The notes: generated from the sequence alone by a model not told the origin. 64,000 bases of DNA from Corbicula japonica (GCA_038501625.1 JAZAYU010000052.1:1630796-1694795), one strand, 5' to 3'. Shown: positions 14,861-25,430, counted from the stretch's first letter. Numbers and translations are program-made.

Positions 14861-16160
14861 GTCAACAGTTTTCAAAATATCGACTTGAAATTTTAAACAT
14901 ATGTTCGTGACTACATTGCGCGAACTATTTTTTTTCTCATGTGGATCAGTCGATTATTTTTCGGAGGGGAGCACGATTTAACAAAATCTTGTGACGCGAA
15001 CTACTTCTACAGTTTTTAAGATATCGACTTGAAACTTTATACATATGTTTGGCATGAAGTGTAGATGTGTGTGATATTTTTCGTGTGGATCAGTCCATTA
15101 TTTTTTGCGGGGGAAATGATTTAACAAAATCTTGTTACGCAAACTTCTACACTTACTACGTCAACAGTTTTCAAGATATTGACTTAAAACTTTAAACATA
15201 TGTTCGTGAGTACATTTGCGCGAACTGCTTTTTTTCTCATGTGGATCAGTCCATTATTTTTCGGAGGGGAGCACGATTCAACAAAATCTTGTGACGCGAA
15301 CTACTTCTACAGTTTTTAAGATATTGACTTGAAACTTTATACATATGTTCGGCATGAAGTGTAGATGTGCGTGACATATTTTACGTGTGGATCAGTCCAT
15401 TATTTTTTGTAGGGGAAATGATTTAACAAAATCATGTTATGCAAACTTCTAAAGTTTTCAAGATATCGACTTGAAACTAAAATTGTATGTTCTGCATGAA
15501 GTGCGCATGTAAGCGACATATTTTTTTGTGGATCAGTCCATTATTTTTTGGAGGGGAGCATTATTTAACAAAATCTTTTATTTAAAATCTTATGACGCAA
15601 ACTACTTCTCCAGTTTTCAAACTTTAAACATACTTTTGTGAGTAGATTTGCATGACATACTTTGTTTCATGTGGATCAGTCCATTAATTTTTATCAGGGG
15701 AGCATGATTCAACAAAATCTTTTGACACGAAATTCTTCTACAGTTTTTAAGATATTGACTTGAAACTTTAAGCATATGTCCGGCATGAAGTGTAGATGTG
15801 GGTGACATATTTTTCGTGTGGATCAGTCCATTATTTTTTGCAGGGGACATGATTTATCAAAATCGTGTTATGCACACTTCTAAAGTTTTCAAGATATCGA
15901 CTTGAAACTGAAATCATATGTTCTGCATGAAGTGCGCATGTAAGTGACATATTTTTTATGGATCAGTCCATTATTTGTTGGAGGGGAGCATTATTTAACA
16001 AAATCTTATGACGCAAACTACTTCTCCAGTTTTCAAACTTTTAACATACGTTCGTGAGTAGATTTGCATGACATATGTTTTTTCATTTGGATCAGTCCAT
16101 TATTTTTTAGAAGGGGAGCATGATTCAACAAAACCTTGTGACGTCAACTACTTTTACAGT
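14861..16160. repeat. Tandem array, about nine monomers of roughly 144 bp
   Basis: The landmark GTGGATCAGTCCATTATTTT recurs at 14941, 15085, 15241, 15387, 15528, 15671, 15818, 15958 and 16088: spacings 144, 156, 146, 141, 143, 147, 140, 130. Adjacent monomers alternate between a type with GCGAACT...CTTCTACAG and a type with GCATGAAGTG...GACATA, so the real period may be a dimer. Confidence 0.9.
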
Positions 16161-16860
16161 TTTGTTTACATCTGGTCAAAACCCAAGTCGCTATTTTTAA
16201 ACACAACTTTTGCTTTACACGCACGTGGCGTTAGAATTAGCTCACCAAATGACGTCATTATTCTTATCCCTCTCGGAAGAATAACAACATGTGGCCGGCT
16301 GAATGTCTGGTAGCTGTGTGCGTATCAACAGATTGTAAAAAAATACTCAGAAGATGCTCAATTGTTTTTTTTTTCTTACGCAGAGACAGGGTAGTAAGTA
16401 ATATGTATGTAATTATCATGCAACTGAAATGGCCTTGTATCGGTAGGCGGATATAGTCCTACGTTTGGTTTTCTTAAATTGTAATGCCGCGAGAAAATTT
16501 AATCTCGGAATACACAAAATGAAAGTAGGTCTACATCAGTTTATGCCGTGTCCAATGATGTACTTTGGAAACTAAAACATGCAAAAATTATGTACATACT
16601 TTGCATTGGAGATATTTATTATAAAAAAAAACACAACAAAAGCAGAAATAAACAACTACCGTCAATTTCATAATTATTGAAAATATTCATGAAGTTCTAT
16701 ACTTTTTGTTTATGGAGAATTTTCACTGAATTGAGAGGCATAGTTGATTAAGATAAATGACAATAAATGATAAACCCATGCCTCCAGATGTCTTAATTTT
16801 GTGTTTCAAAAAAGCTCAAATGCACTTAAGAAATGGCTTCCCAATGGTATATATATTGCT
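16161..16860. other. Non-coding sequence after the satellite
   Basis: No coding or repeat signal recognised; locally less AT-rich around 16200-16320. Confidence 0.4.
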
Positions 16861-16867
16861 ATCTTCC

Positions 16868-16962
16868 AGAAGCTTCGGGGGGCTTAGACCCCCTTGTCCC
16901 CCCCACCAGGGCTTTGCCCTGGACCTACTGGGGGCCCTGGCGGCCCCCTGGACCCCCAGCAA
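16868..16962. repeat. GC-rich repeat with short palindromes
   Basis: GCTTCGGGGGGCTTAGACCC, CCAGGGCTTTGCCCTGG and GGGGGCCCTGGCGGCCCCC stand out sharply from the AT-rich surroundings; stems such as CAGGGC/GCCCTG are evident. Similar GC-rich modules occur in many animal repeats. Confidence 0.7.
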
Positions 16963-17077
16963 ATTTTCAGGATTTCAATTTTTTTCAACTTTCATCAAGA
17001 TGCAAACATCATTTCTGTATACTCTGACAAAGCAGTATTGCGGGGTATTAATCACCTTCAGTGATAGCTCTAGTTAG

Positions 17078-17690
17078 GGTAAATTTCTGTAATATCAGCA
17101 AGGAACAAACTGGCTCAAATAGTGAGATAGACAAATTTGTTATATAAGAGATTAAGACCCAATACTGATTGAATCACTCCTTAATCCCTTAATCAAATAA
17201 TGGACTTGAAATTTAAATAGTATTGTTGAAGCATCTATACCAGCTACAATGTGACCAAGCTATGTCACATGTTAGATATCAGAAGAAACCTTCTAAACTA
17301 TTCAGTTATCAGTTAATTTGCCAAGTTATCATGCTTACTTAGCCAATTTCAAAATATCAGACAGGCCTAATGATTGAGCTTTTTCTACACTAGAATGATA
17401 GACTTTTTTAATTTACATACTCAACTTTTGAGCGAATCCATTTAATAAATAGTTATTAGATATTGTATGTAATGATATCCTGATTGTCTCACACAGCCAA
17501 CCAAACAATAAGTCATAATTGTCAACAATGTTTCCCTAATTAGAAATAAACCTGTCAAACACCAATAATGTCTTACAAGGCATAATCTGTTACAAGGGAC
17601 ACAACTGTAAAGTTATTACTGTTTTTAATTCAAGGAAGATTACTTCCCTTTAACTGTACTGCTCAAATCCTTTTCCATAATAATATAATA
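17078..17690. other. AT-rich non-coding stretch
   Basis: No gene or repeat recognised. Confidence 0.4.
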
Positions 17691-17694
17691 CATT

Positions 17695-17862
17695 CTTCAT
17701 AGATCCAGTTGTTCTGCACATCCATTCAATCTAATTAGGATCTACACAGTTCAGAAGTAACCTGATGAATCTAAAATCAAATAGTGTAGATCCTCATCAG
17801 ACTGCATGGATGTGATGGCTGGTTGGACCTACACTGGTCGCCTGTTACCATGGAGTAAAAGG
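17695..17862. mobile_element. Family A MITE, truncated left end
   Basis: Right end CCATGGAGTAAAAGG followed by TTAA (17863-17866). First module eroded. Confidence 0.7.
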
Positions 17863-18006
17863 TTAACTTCGATTTAATGAAAGGCGGGCACATTTATTGT
17901 TAATTACACTAATAATTTAGTTAAAACATCTTTCGACTCTGCTCAGATCAAAATAATAGACCATCAAAGTACACAAACTCGGAAGCTTTGTTGCAAATAT
18001 GTTTCA

Positions 18007-18233
18007 CCCTTTCCTCCGTATATAGGCCTTTTTATGCAAGTGCGACCAGTGTAGATCCAGATCAGCTGGCACATCCCAGCTGTCTGATCAGGATCTGCAC
18101 TGGTCGCACTTTGGTCAGAAATAACCTAACAAATCATAAAGCAAACAGTTTAGATCCTGATCAGACCGCGCAGATGTGCTGGATCTAAACTGTTTGCCCT
18201 CGTAATATAAAGGTGTGTCTATGGAGGAAAGGG
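18007..18233. mobile_element. Family A MITE, near-complete
   Basis: CCCTTTCCTCCGTATATAG to GTCTATGGAGGAAAGGG, TTAA on the right (18234-18237), TTCA on the left. Confidence 0.9.
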
Positions 18234-18239
18234 TTAATA

Positions 18240-18812
18240 AATATTTCAACAATTAAAAAAACAATGTTGATCATTTGAATAAATAAATTATTCCTTTTTT
18301 TTTGTAAGTTTGATATTACAAATGAGTATTCTTTAAAGTAAAAAAGAAACAAGTGAAAACTCAAGTTAGGAAAATCATTTTTTATCTTTCGTGTAAAATT
18401 CAGAAATTGAAATGTCATTCCGGTTTTTATGGATTGGTTTTATTGACATTATTTGTCATTAATGATTAAGTCAATAATCAAATTTCAATTCCAATTGTCA
18501 CTGAATTGAAATTTTAATCCTCCGATTCAATGTATGATCTTTAAATCTGTTCAACCCATATGGAGATATATTTGCAATCATTGCAGAATGATAAATAGAA
18601 TTAAAAAATGTATCAAAACTATTTCTGTGGTGAGGCCCAAAGCAAGAAAGAATCAAACAGTTCAAACTTAAAATCTTTACCTAAATTGATTACATGTATT
18701 GAAATTCAATTTTTTTGTCGGTGATTTACCTCAAAAATGTTTTTCAGTAACTTTTACTAAAAAGAATGTTAACGTCAGTAAGTTTTTAACATAAATCTTT
18801 TAAGTGAGCTTA
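18240..18812. other. AT-rich non-coding stretch
   Basis: No feature recognised; strongly AT-rich. Confidence 0.4.
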
Positions 18813-18813
18813 A

Positions 18814-18884
18814 CACTTAACTGCATAGATTATCACTTTTATTTCTTGGGCCAACAGTGTAGATCCTGATCAGTCAGAAACAAC
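18814..18884. mobile_element. Family A left-end fragment
   Basis: CTTAACTGCATAGATTATC and CAACAGTGTAGATCCTGATC, cut off at GTCAGAAACAAC, immediately followed by a separate intact copy. Confidence 0.6.
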
Positions 18885-18888
18885 TTAA

Positions 18889-19122
18889 CCCTTTCCTGGA
18901 TATATACACATTTTTACTCATGTGCGACCAGTGTAGATCCAGATCAGCCGGCACATCCGTGCCGTCTGATCAGGATCTGCACTGGTCGCATTTTGGTCAG
19001 AAATAACCTAATGAATCAAAAAGGGAACAGTTTAGATCCTGATCAGATGGCATGGATGTGCCAGCTGACCTGGATCTAAACTGTTCGCCCTAGCAATAAA
19101 GGTGAATCTATAAAGGAAAGGG
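18889..19122. mobile_element. Family A MITE, reference intact 234-bp copy
   Basis: TTAA at 18885-18888 and 19123-19126. Termini CCCTTTCCTGGATATATAC and CTATAAAGGAAAGGG. Module 1 (about 18921-18990) and module 2 (about 19025-19088) are each imperfect hairpins, and module 2 resembles the reverse complement of module 1; spacer GGTCAGAAATAACCTAATG. Confidence 0.94.
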
Positions 19123-19156
19123 TTAAAATCTGTGAATTTTCGTAATATTTCTAACC

Positions 19157-19345
19157 CTTTATGGACCATGGGATATGGCTGTTATTCATAGACAAAAAGT
19201 GTAGATCACTGTGCCATCTGATCAGGATCAACACTGTTCTCCTTGAGGTTTTTTCTGACCAAGAAGTGAACTATGTAGATCCAGATCAGATGACATGAAT
19301 GTACCAGCTGATCCAGATCTACATTGTTGTATATCTACACTATTC
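19157..19345. mobile_element. Family A MITE, degraded
   Basis: CCCTTTATGGACCATGGG start, modules reduced (GATCAGGATCAACACTG, GATCCAGATCTACATTG); right end lost. Confidence 0.65.
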
Positions 19346-19724
19346 AAACAATGCTATCCAAAGTCTGGGCTGTATTCTCATCTGCACAATTAATGCTTAG
19401 AGTCTTAATCATTTACTCGGCTAATGCAAGTTCTCTGATTTGAATTATTATGGGTTCATTTTCGTTAATTGCAACCCCCAATTAGTATTTTGGACTTTCA
19501 AAAATTGTATCTGTAACTGATATAATTGGTCATGATTAACTCTCAGTTGTGTTTGACAAAGGTCAATTGCACTATTAATACTTAGAGTATATCTTAATTT
19601 GGGCAATTACTTTACCATATAATGACTAAACTTCAATCCCTGTATTACTTGAGACCATAAAAGCTCATGATGATTATATTATGTATCAGGTTGATCACTG
19701 CATATGATTAATACTGAATTGCTG

Positions 19725-19798
19725 AATTCAAGGAACACAGGTTCTTAAAAATTCACTTATGGTACAAGTGAATTTTTAAGAACCTGTGTTCCATGAAT
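19725..19798. repeat. Long hairpin, arms about 33 bp, 7-nt loop
   Basis: GGAACACAGG followed by TTCTTAAAAATTCACTT pairs perfectly with AAGTGAATTTTTAAGAA and CCTGTGTTCC around loop ATGGTAC; the match extends outward with one mismatch to TGAATTCA/ATGAATT. Confidence 0.88.
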
Positions 19799-19799
19799 T

Positions 19800-20595
19800 A
19801 CAAATGTATGGAACTCATTGTTTGCAGAAAAATAAAAACAAGCAAAAGCCCTTGGTTTTGAATACTTTTTAGTACTGAGTGTCATCATTAGTTCAGGGTC
19901 TTTATCATTTATAGATTCTGGTTTTAAATATAAGAAGTACCATGCCATTTCGATATTTCCCCCATTTTGTCTATTTGCATAAAAAAGAAAATATATCATT
20001 TGAAACCGACCCTTTTTGTCTGTTTGCATCAAAAAGAAAATAAATCATTTGAAACTAAGATTTAAACATTTGTGTTTACGTCTTATAAAATAGTTTTGTT
20101 TTCTTTTACAAGTAATGTGAAAGCATTATTTTATTTTCTTGCACTGATTTTTGAAGTGTGATTCATTGAAAGTTTCATGACACTTCTAAAGGCAACACAA
20201 TTTGCTTAGAGATGCAAACATTGTGCACAAAGAAAGATTGGTAAACAAAGTTCAGTAACAATCTTTGTATATGATTTAATTACAGTCACCACTTAAGTTA
20301 ATCCCAGCTTTTCTCAATCTTATAATGAAATATTTCTTTAACACATTTATACAGTTTAAATAGAACATTTTGTCGCATTTAAAGGTATTCAGTTTGTTAA
20401 ATACCGGTAATGCACATGAATTTAAATACCATAGTTTTTAAAGTAAATGGTTCTTTAAATTGTTGAAGTTAAACTGCTGATATCGAAAAAAAAAAAAAAG
20501 AAAATGTTTTTTTTCAACATACGAGTATTGGCTGTACTTTATTTTATTACTTGTATTGATGATTGAAACTGAAACAGGACCAAGTTCCGAGGTCA
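19800..20595. other. AT-rich non-coding stretch
   Basis: A short direct duplication around 19965-20060 (GTCTATTTGCATAAAAAAGA versus GTCTGTTTGCATCAAAAAGA), and an A13 tract at 20486. Otherwise nothing recognised. Confidence 0.45.
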
Positions 20596-20599
20596 TCAA

Positions 20600-20829
20600 C
20601 CCTTTCCTCCATATGTACACATTTTATCGCATGTGCGAATAGTGTAGACCAAGATCAGCTGGCACATCCTTGCCGTCTTATTAGGATCTATACTGTTCCC
20701 TTTTTATTTATTTGGTTATTTCTGAAAAAAAAAGTGAACTGTACAGCGCAGATCCTGATCAGATGGCACAGACGTGCAAGCTAATCTAGATCTACAATGG
20801 TTGCACATTTTTAAAAACACGTAAATAAA
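20600..20829. mobile_element. Family A MITE
   Basis: CCCTTTCCTCCATATGTAC at the left; the right end is eroded to ACACGTAAATAAAT and abuts the next copy. Confidence 0.8.
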
Positions 20830-20833
20830 TTAA

Positions 20834-21041
20834 CCCTTAAATCCTCCATATATACACATGTGTGACCAGTGTAGATCCAGATCAGCTGGCAAATCCATGC
20901 CTTCTGATCAGGATCTGCCTGGTCGCATTTCGGTCAGAAATAACCTAATGAATCATAAAACGAACAGTTCAGACCCTGATCAGACAGCACGGATGTGCAC
21001 TGTTTGCCCACACAATAAAGGTGTGTCTATGGATTAAAGGG
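20834..21041. mobile_element. Family A MITE, head-to-tail neighbour
   Basis: TTAA (20830-20833) then CCCTTAAATCCTCCATATA; ends GTCTATGGATTAAAGGG, followed by CTAA. Confidence 0.82.
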
Positions 21042-21459
21042 CTAAATGATCTTTGTTTTCAATGGCCCAGTTCCCACAGCGCAGCATGTATGTTTGTAAA
21101 CATGTTTATGAGCTGAAATTTTGCAGGCACCTTTTCATGTACATGTATAACATACACTAACTGCTAAGCACATGTGTTTCTCATTAAACCCAGTGTTACA
21201 GACAAAGGGGGTATAGACAGAGGATGTTGAGAAAATCCCTTCAGGATTCAGAGATATGGTGTTCCTAGAATCTTTGCTAGATACAGGATATAGTTAATTG
21301 CATCCTAGTTCATAAAGTGATAACTGACCAGAGTTCAGTCCTTCAGATGAGCTGGAAACAGCTGGAAACATGCAAAATGTGAAGGAACTGTAAAATGAGA
21401 CATTCCAAATATCCAAGAGAAACAGTAACAGTAAGGTCATTTTGAAAAATCCAAAATAA

Positions 21460-21510
21460 CATATAATATAATATATAATATAATATATAATCCATAATAT
21501 TATATTGCTT
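21460..21510. repeat. AT-rich simple repeat
   Basis: Repeats of ATATAATATA with occasional breaks. Confidence 0.7.
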
Positions 21511-21529
21511 ACTAATTCACTGTGTACTC

Positions 21530-21745
21530 TGCAGATATGGGTTTTTATCTTATGGGTGAACAGTGTCGATGCAGTTCAGCTGGCACATCCATGTTGTCTG
21601 ATCAGAATCTGCACTCTCCACTTATTGATCCATTAGATTATTTCTGATAAAAAAGGTAACAGTGTAGATCCTGACCGGTAAGGATGTGCTTGCTGGTCTG
21701 GATTTACACTGTTTGCACATGTGATGAATATGAGGAAAAGAGTTG
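21530..21745. mobile_element. Family A MITE, degraded
   Basis: Modules GCAGTTCAGCTGGCACATC with GATCAGAATCTGCACTC, and TAGATCCTGACCGG with GGTCTGGATTTACACTG; right end ATGAGGAAAAGAG before TTGA. Confidence 0.65.
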
Positions 21746-21809
21746 ATAAATGGACCTTACAAAGTTTGAATCTGCATATAATGAATTGATGGTATGTATA
21801 GTATGAAAC

Positions 21810-21970
21810 CACAGGTGACCGTATCATTGTTAAAAAATAAAATTCCAATAAAGAAAAAAGTTTTTTGTGTTTTTGATATATTATAATCTTGATTATAATA
21901 TATCAAAAACACAAAAAACTTTTTTTCTTTATTGGAATTTTATTTTTTAACAATGATACGGTCACCTGTG
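21810..21970. mobile_element. 161-bp perfect foldback element with 8-bp target duplication (hAT-like)
   Basis: Arms of about 75 bp are virtually identical inverted copies, beginning CACAGGTGACCGTATCATTG and ending CAATGATACGGTCACCTGTG, centre ATAATCTTGATTATAA. The direct repeat TATGAAAC flanks both sides (21802-21809, 21971-21978). 8-bp duplications are characteristic of hAT transposons; the superfamily call is inferred. Confidence 0.9.
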
Positions 21971-21978
21971 TATGAAAC

Positions 21979-22710
21979 TAGACCAAACAGAGTGCAAGTG
22001 GGCACAGTTTCAAAAGTGTAGCAGATATTTGCCTACACTAATTGAAACTCTTGTTTGGAAAAGGTCATAACTTAACCAAAATCCAAGACAGAGTTATGGT
22101 ACTTGGTATTCCTCACCTTCAATATAATAATGTAATGAATATACAATTCAGCTAATTTTAAGCAAAGATAAGTAGAACAGCTGTGGGTGATAGTCATCCC
22201 TGTAACTGATTAAGTTGACAGTCACATGATTCATGCTTATATAACCCAGCATGATCGTATGGCATATATGGGCGAATTAAATAGTTTTCTGGTGATCAGT
22301 ATTAATTATGAGAGAATTTGGCAATATCAAAAATGTTAAAGCATTTGCTGATAAGCCATATTTAAATTAACATGTTCGTCACATGACTGTCTAGTTATCA
22401 ATAACATACTATACTAGCATTATTTTTGTTGATCAACAACTCAACACTGTGACCTTAGTCATTTCAGTGCTCAAAACATTAGATAAAGTCTTGCAATTTT
22501 CATGACATCCTATCTTATCACTACAATGTTATCTAAACATTCTGATGCAATGTTAAATGTGGGCCATGTTTATTTGTATAACCACTTTCATGACTTTGCT
22601 ACTATAGGTCGACCAAGATAAATTGGCGATGTTTACAATTATTTATAGAATGTAAACACGGGTTAAGGCAAATTTACGCGTTAAAAGTACTATTTTGCCT
22701 GTTTGTAACA
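21979..22710. other. Non-coding stretch
   Basis: No gene; GGCGATGTTTACAA near 22627 loosely echoes the inverse of repeat D at 23050-23150, so it may be one end of a larger composite repeat. Confidence 0.35.
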
Positions 22711-22712
22711 CA

Positions 22713-22795
22713 TCGTCTCGATAGCACAGTGGTTTGCGCATCCAGCTGGAATAGGCCTTAGCTCTTTTTCGACATGGGTTCGATTCACACTGACA
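22713..22795 (+). repeat. tRNA-derived SINE head
   Basis: An A-box-like TAGCACAGTGG (22722-22732) and B-box GGTTCGATTC (22777-22786) are spaced as in a tRNA with an enlarged variable region. The cloverleaf is not well formed and an AT-rich body follows, so this is a SINE head or decayed tRNA rather than a working tRNA gene. Confidence 0.65.
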
Positions 22796-22946
22796 CAGGG
22801 CTTTTAAGGAAATATTTTAGATATATATTTTTTAAGTTTTATTGCATTGAACATTTCAAAGTATTGCATGTCTTTGCTTCAGTTTATTTTATCGCAAAAA
22901 TAATAATTGTGTAAAAAAAACTAAAAAATAAAATGTTAAATAACAT

Positions 22947-23035
22947 GTTTCGAACCTACAACATATAACATTGTTGCTACAATTGCAATTCAAAGTATTT
23001 GACTGCGTCTTAGACCACTCGGCTAATGGTACAAG
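22947..23035 (-). repeat. tRNA-Leu/Ser-like SINE head, opposite strand
   Basis: Minus strand reads TAGCCGAGTGGTCTAAGACG (A-box at 23025-23015) and AGGTTCGAAAC (B-box at 22956-22947). The GCCGAGTGGTCTAAG segment is typical of Leu tRNA D arms. Confidence 0.65.
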
Positions 23036-23049
23036 TATTGTGAGCTTTC

Positions 23050-23150
23050 GCTTTGTATTAAACAACGATAAATATTAATTTATTGTTTACATGTAACGTC
23101 AATATAAACATGACAATGTAAACATTGCCATAATACCATTGTCCAATAAT
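23050..23150. repeat. Dispersed repeat D, copy 2
   Basis: TTTGTATTAAACAACGAT, ACATGACAATGTAAACATTG and CCATTGTCCAATAAT match 14669-14770. Confidence 0.65.
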
Positions 23151-23174
23151 AGTATTTAAGTAGTAACCAATAAA

Positions 23175-23409
23175 CCCATTACTTCATATATACGCCTTTT
23201 TACGCATATGTGTGACCAGTGTAGATCCAGATCAGCTGGCATCTGTGCCATCTGATCAGGATCTGCACTGTTCACATTTTGGTCAGAACTAACCTAATGA
23301 ATCATAAGGCGAACTGTGCAGATCCTGATCAGATGGCACAGATGTGCCCGCTGATCTGGATCTACACTGTTCGCCCAAGCAATAGAAGTGTGTCTATGAA
23401 TGTTAAGGG
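23175..23409. mobile_element. Family A MITE
   Basis: CCCATTACTTCATATATACG to CTATGAATGTTAAGGG; TTAA on the right (23410-23413), TAAA on the left. Confidence 0.85.
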
Positions 23410-23570
23410 TTAAGAAATAATTGGCTGTGCAAAAAATTGCAATATTGAAATAATTTGCTTTAGTTTAATTCAAGCAGCACAGTCACCAAGGTAATGTTTT
23501 GAAGACATGGTTTTGATTCATTTATTTTAATTTGTTTTACATGTTTAAATTTTATATGGTTGAAAATTAA

Positions 23571-23765
23571 CCCTTTCCTCCATAAACAAACATTTATTCC
23601 ATGCCATCCGATCAGGATCTGCACTGTTTGCTTTTTTATTCATTAGATTATTTCTGAATAAAATGTGACCAATGCAGATCCTGATCAGATGGCACAGATA
23701 TGCCGGCAGATCTGGATCTACACTGGTCGCACATGTGTAAAAATGAGTATATATGGAGTAAAGGG
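23571..23765. mobile_element. Family A MITE with deleted first module
   Basis: TTAA on both sides (23567-23570, 23766-23769); about 40 bp of module 1 is missing between ATTCCATGCC and ATCCGATCAGG. Confidence 0.88.
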
Positions 23766-24029
23766 TTAATATAAATGCTAGTGATGGTTATATTAAAGCT
23801 TTTATGTAATTAGGTAGATAACAGCTCATAATGTATTAGATACTGTAAAGAACTACATGTAATGGACTTTGGTCATTTGTTGTACCCACAAGCGGATCAA
23901 ACTCAAAGTTTATCTAAAACTTACTGACCATTTAGTATGGAGCCATAAACTCGGTGGCCAGTTTAAATGTATACTTGTACAAACAGCTTACTTGATAAGT
24001 TCTCCTTAGAGGAAGACTTCCTCATTTAA

Positions 24030-24330
24030 CCCTTTCCTCCATGGCTACACCTTAATTGCATGGGCAAACATCCGTGCCATCTGATCAGGATCTAAACTAT
24101 GCGCATTGAATCTTAAAGTGAACAGTGTAGATCATACCGGTAATCAGACTGGCTCTACACTGGGCTGAAGGTTATAAAACTGAGTTTGGAAACCAGTCTC
24201 AAATCTCAAGCATCTGATTGGCTGAAATGGCGACTGGTCGCCATTTCAGCCAATCAGATGCTTGAGATTTGAGACTGGTTTCCATGCTCAGTTTTATAAC
24301 CTTGTATCAGTGGAGTACAGTGATTAGCAA
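24030..24330. mobile_element. Family A MITE interrupted by a family B MITE
   Basis: Left TTAA then CCCTTTCCTCCATGGCTAC, modules partly deleted, then CTCTACACTG runs into family B at 24173; CAGTGGAGTACAGTGATTAG after 24307 looks like the decayed right end. Confidence 0.7.
24173..24307. mobile_element. Family B hairpin MITE
   Basis: GGCTGAAGGTTATAAAACTG to CAGTTTTATAACCTTG with centre GGCGACTGGTCGCC. Right terminus slightly decayed. Confidence 0.88.
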
Positions 24331-24689
24331 AGTGCATAAGATTTGTATAACTTGATAATATCCTCTAACTTGATGACATATTTTTTCTATAAACCTCTGA
24401 CTATAAGCGTTAACACCATTAAATTGTGAACAGTGTAGAACCTTATAAAACTGCAGATGTACACTAAGGTCTGGGTTTACATTTGTTTTGCTGCACTTAG
24501 TTTCGGTAAAAGTAAAACTAAGCTTACCCCAAAACATTTCATTTAAGGAATTTTAAACTCTTTGTGTTTTTGTTTCTAAATGCCTGAAACAAAACCAGAT
24601 GTCTTTAATTAATTGAGTCATTAAACTGTAATTGAGAAATGTTCTGTTTTAGCTTTGTATAGTGTCTGTACACAAAAATTTATGACCTG

Positions 24690-24835
24690 TGCCCAAGATC
24701 ATAAAACTAAATCTGGAGATCAGTCTCAAATCTCAAGGATCTGATTGGCTGAAATGGCGACTGGTCGCCATTTCAGCCAATCAGATGCTTGAGATTTGAG
24801 ACTGATCTCCAGATTTAGTTTTATGATCTTGGGCA
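24690..24835. mobile_element. Family B hairpin MITE, reference 146-bp copy
   Basis: CTG on both sides (24687-24689, 24836-24838). Perfectly inverted ends TGCCCAAGATCATAAAAC / GTTTTATGATCTTGGGCA; arms of about 73 bp with very few mismatches. Confidence 0.95.
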
Positions 24836-24854
24836 CTGAAGTGCAGCTGATTAA

Positions 24855-25087
24855 CCCTTACTCAAGATATACAGGTTTTATTGCATGTGCTAACAGTGAA
24901 GATCCAGATCAGCCTGTACATTTGTGAGGACTTATCTGGATCTACACTGGTCTAATCTTGGTTAGAATAACCTAATGAATCTAAAACAAAAGAGAGTAGA
25001 TCCTGATCAGATACCACAGATGTGCTTGCTGATCTGGATCTGCACTATCTGCCCACAAGATAAAGGTGTGTCCGTGAAGTAAAGGAT
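24855..25087. mobile_element. Family A MITE, 233 bp
   Basis: TTAA at 24851-24854 and 25088-25091. CCCTTACTCAAGATATAC to TCCGTGAAGTAAAGGAT. Confidence 0.87.
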
Positions 25088-25239
25088 TTAATAACATTTT
25101 ATTGTTTGTTCTCTTGTATTATGTCTTTAATCCACTTTTTACTGCCAACTCAGTTTAGAACCTATTAGAAGTTTATAATGAATTTTACATTACTACAATT
25201 ACATTTCAGTGCATAACTTGTGTCAAGGATTGAACTCTT

Positions 25240-25430
25240 AACCATTGGCGGATCCAGAGGGGGCTCAATGGGGTAACTTGCACACCTATTTGGCCGGCAA
25301 TATTTGGTTTTCATGTGGTTTCATTTGAAAATCATATAACTGCCCTGAAATGACCCCGAACAAAAGCCCTTTCTAGAAATTTTGCATTGCCCTGCAGTGC
25401 ACTACTGGCATATTGATATTAGATCATGAT
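25240..25430. repeat. Probable dispersed repeat with GGCGGATCCAGAGGGGG
   Basis: Related motifs occur at 48370-48480 (CCCAAACGAACCCCCTTTCT, CCTGCATC) and, inverted, at 44985-45030 (CCCTCTGGATCCGCC). Transposon class not recognised. Confidence 0.4.

Noticed and set aside
22713..22795. Functional tRNA gene
   Set aside because: A and B boxes are present but a proper cloverleaf and anticodon arm cannot be drawn; better explained as a SINE head.
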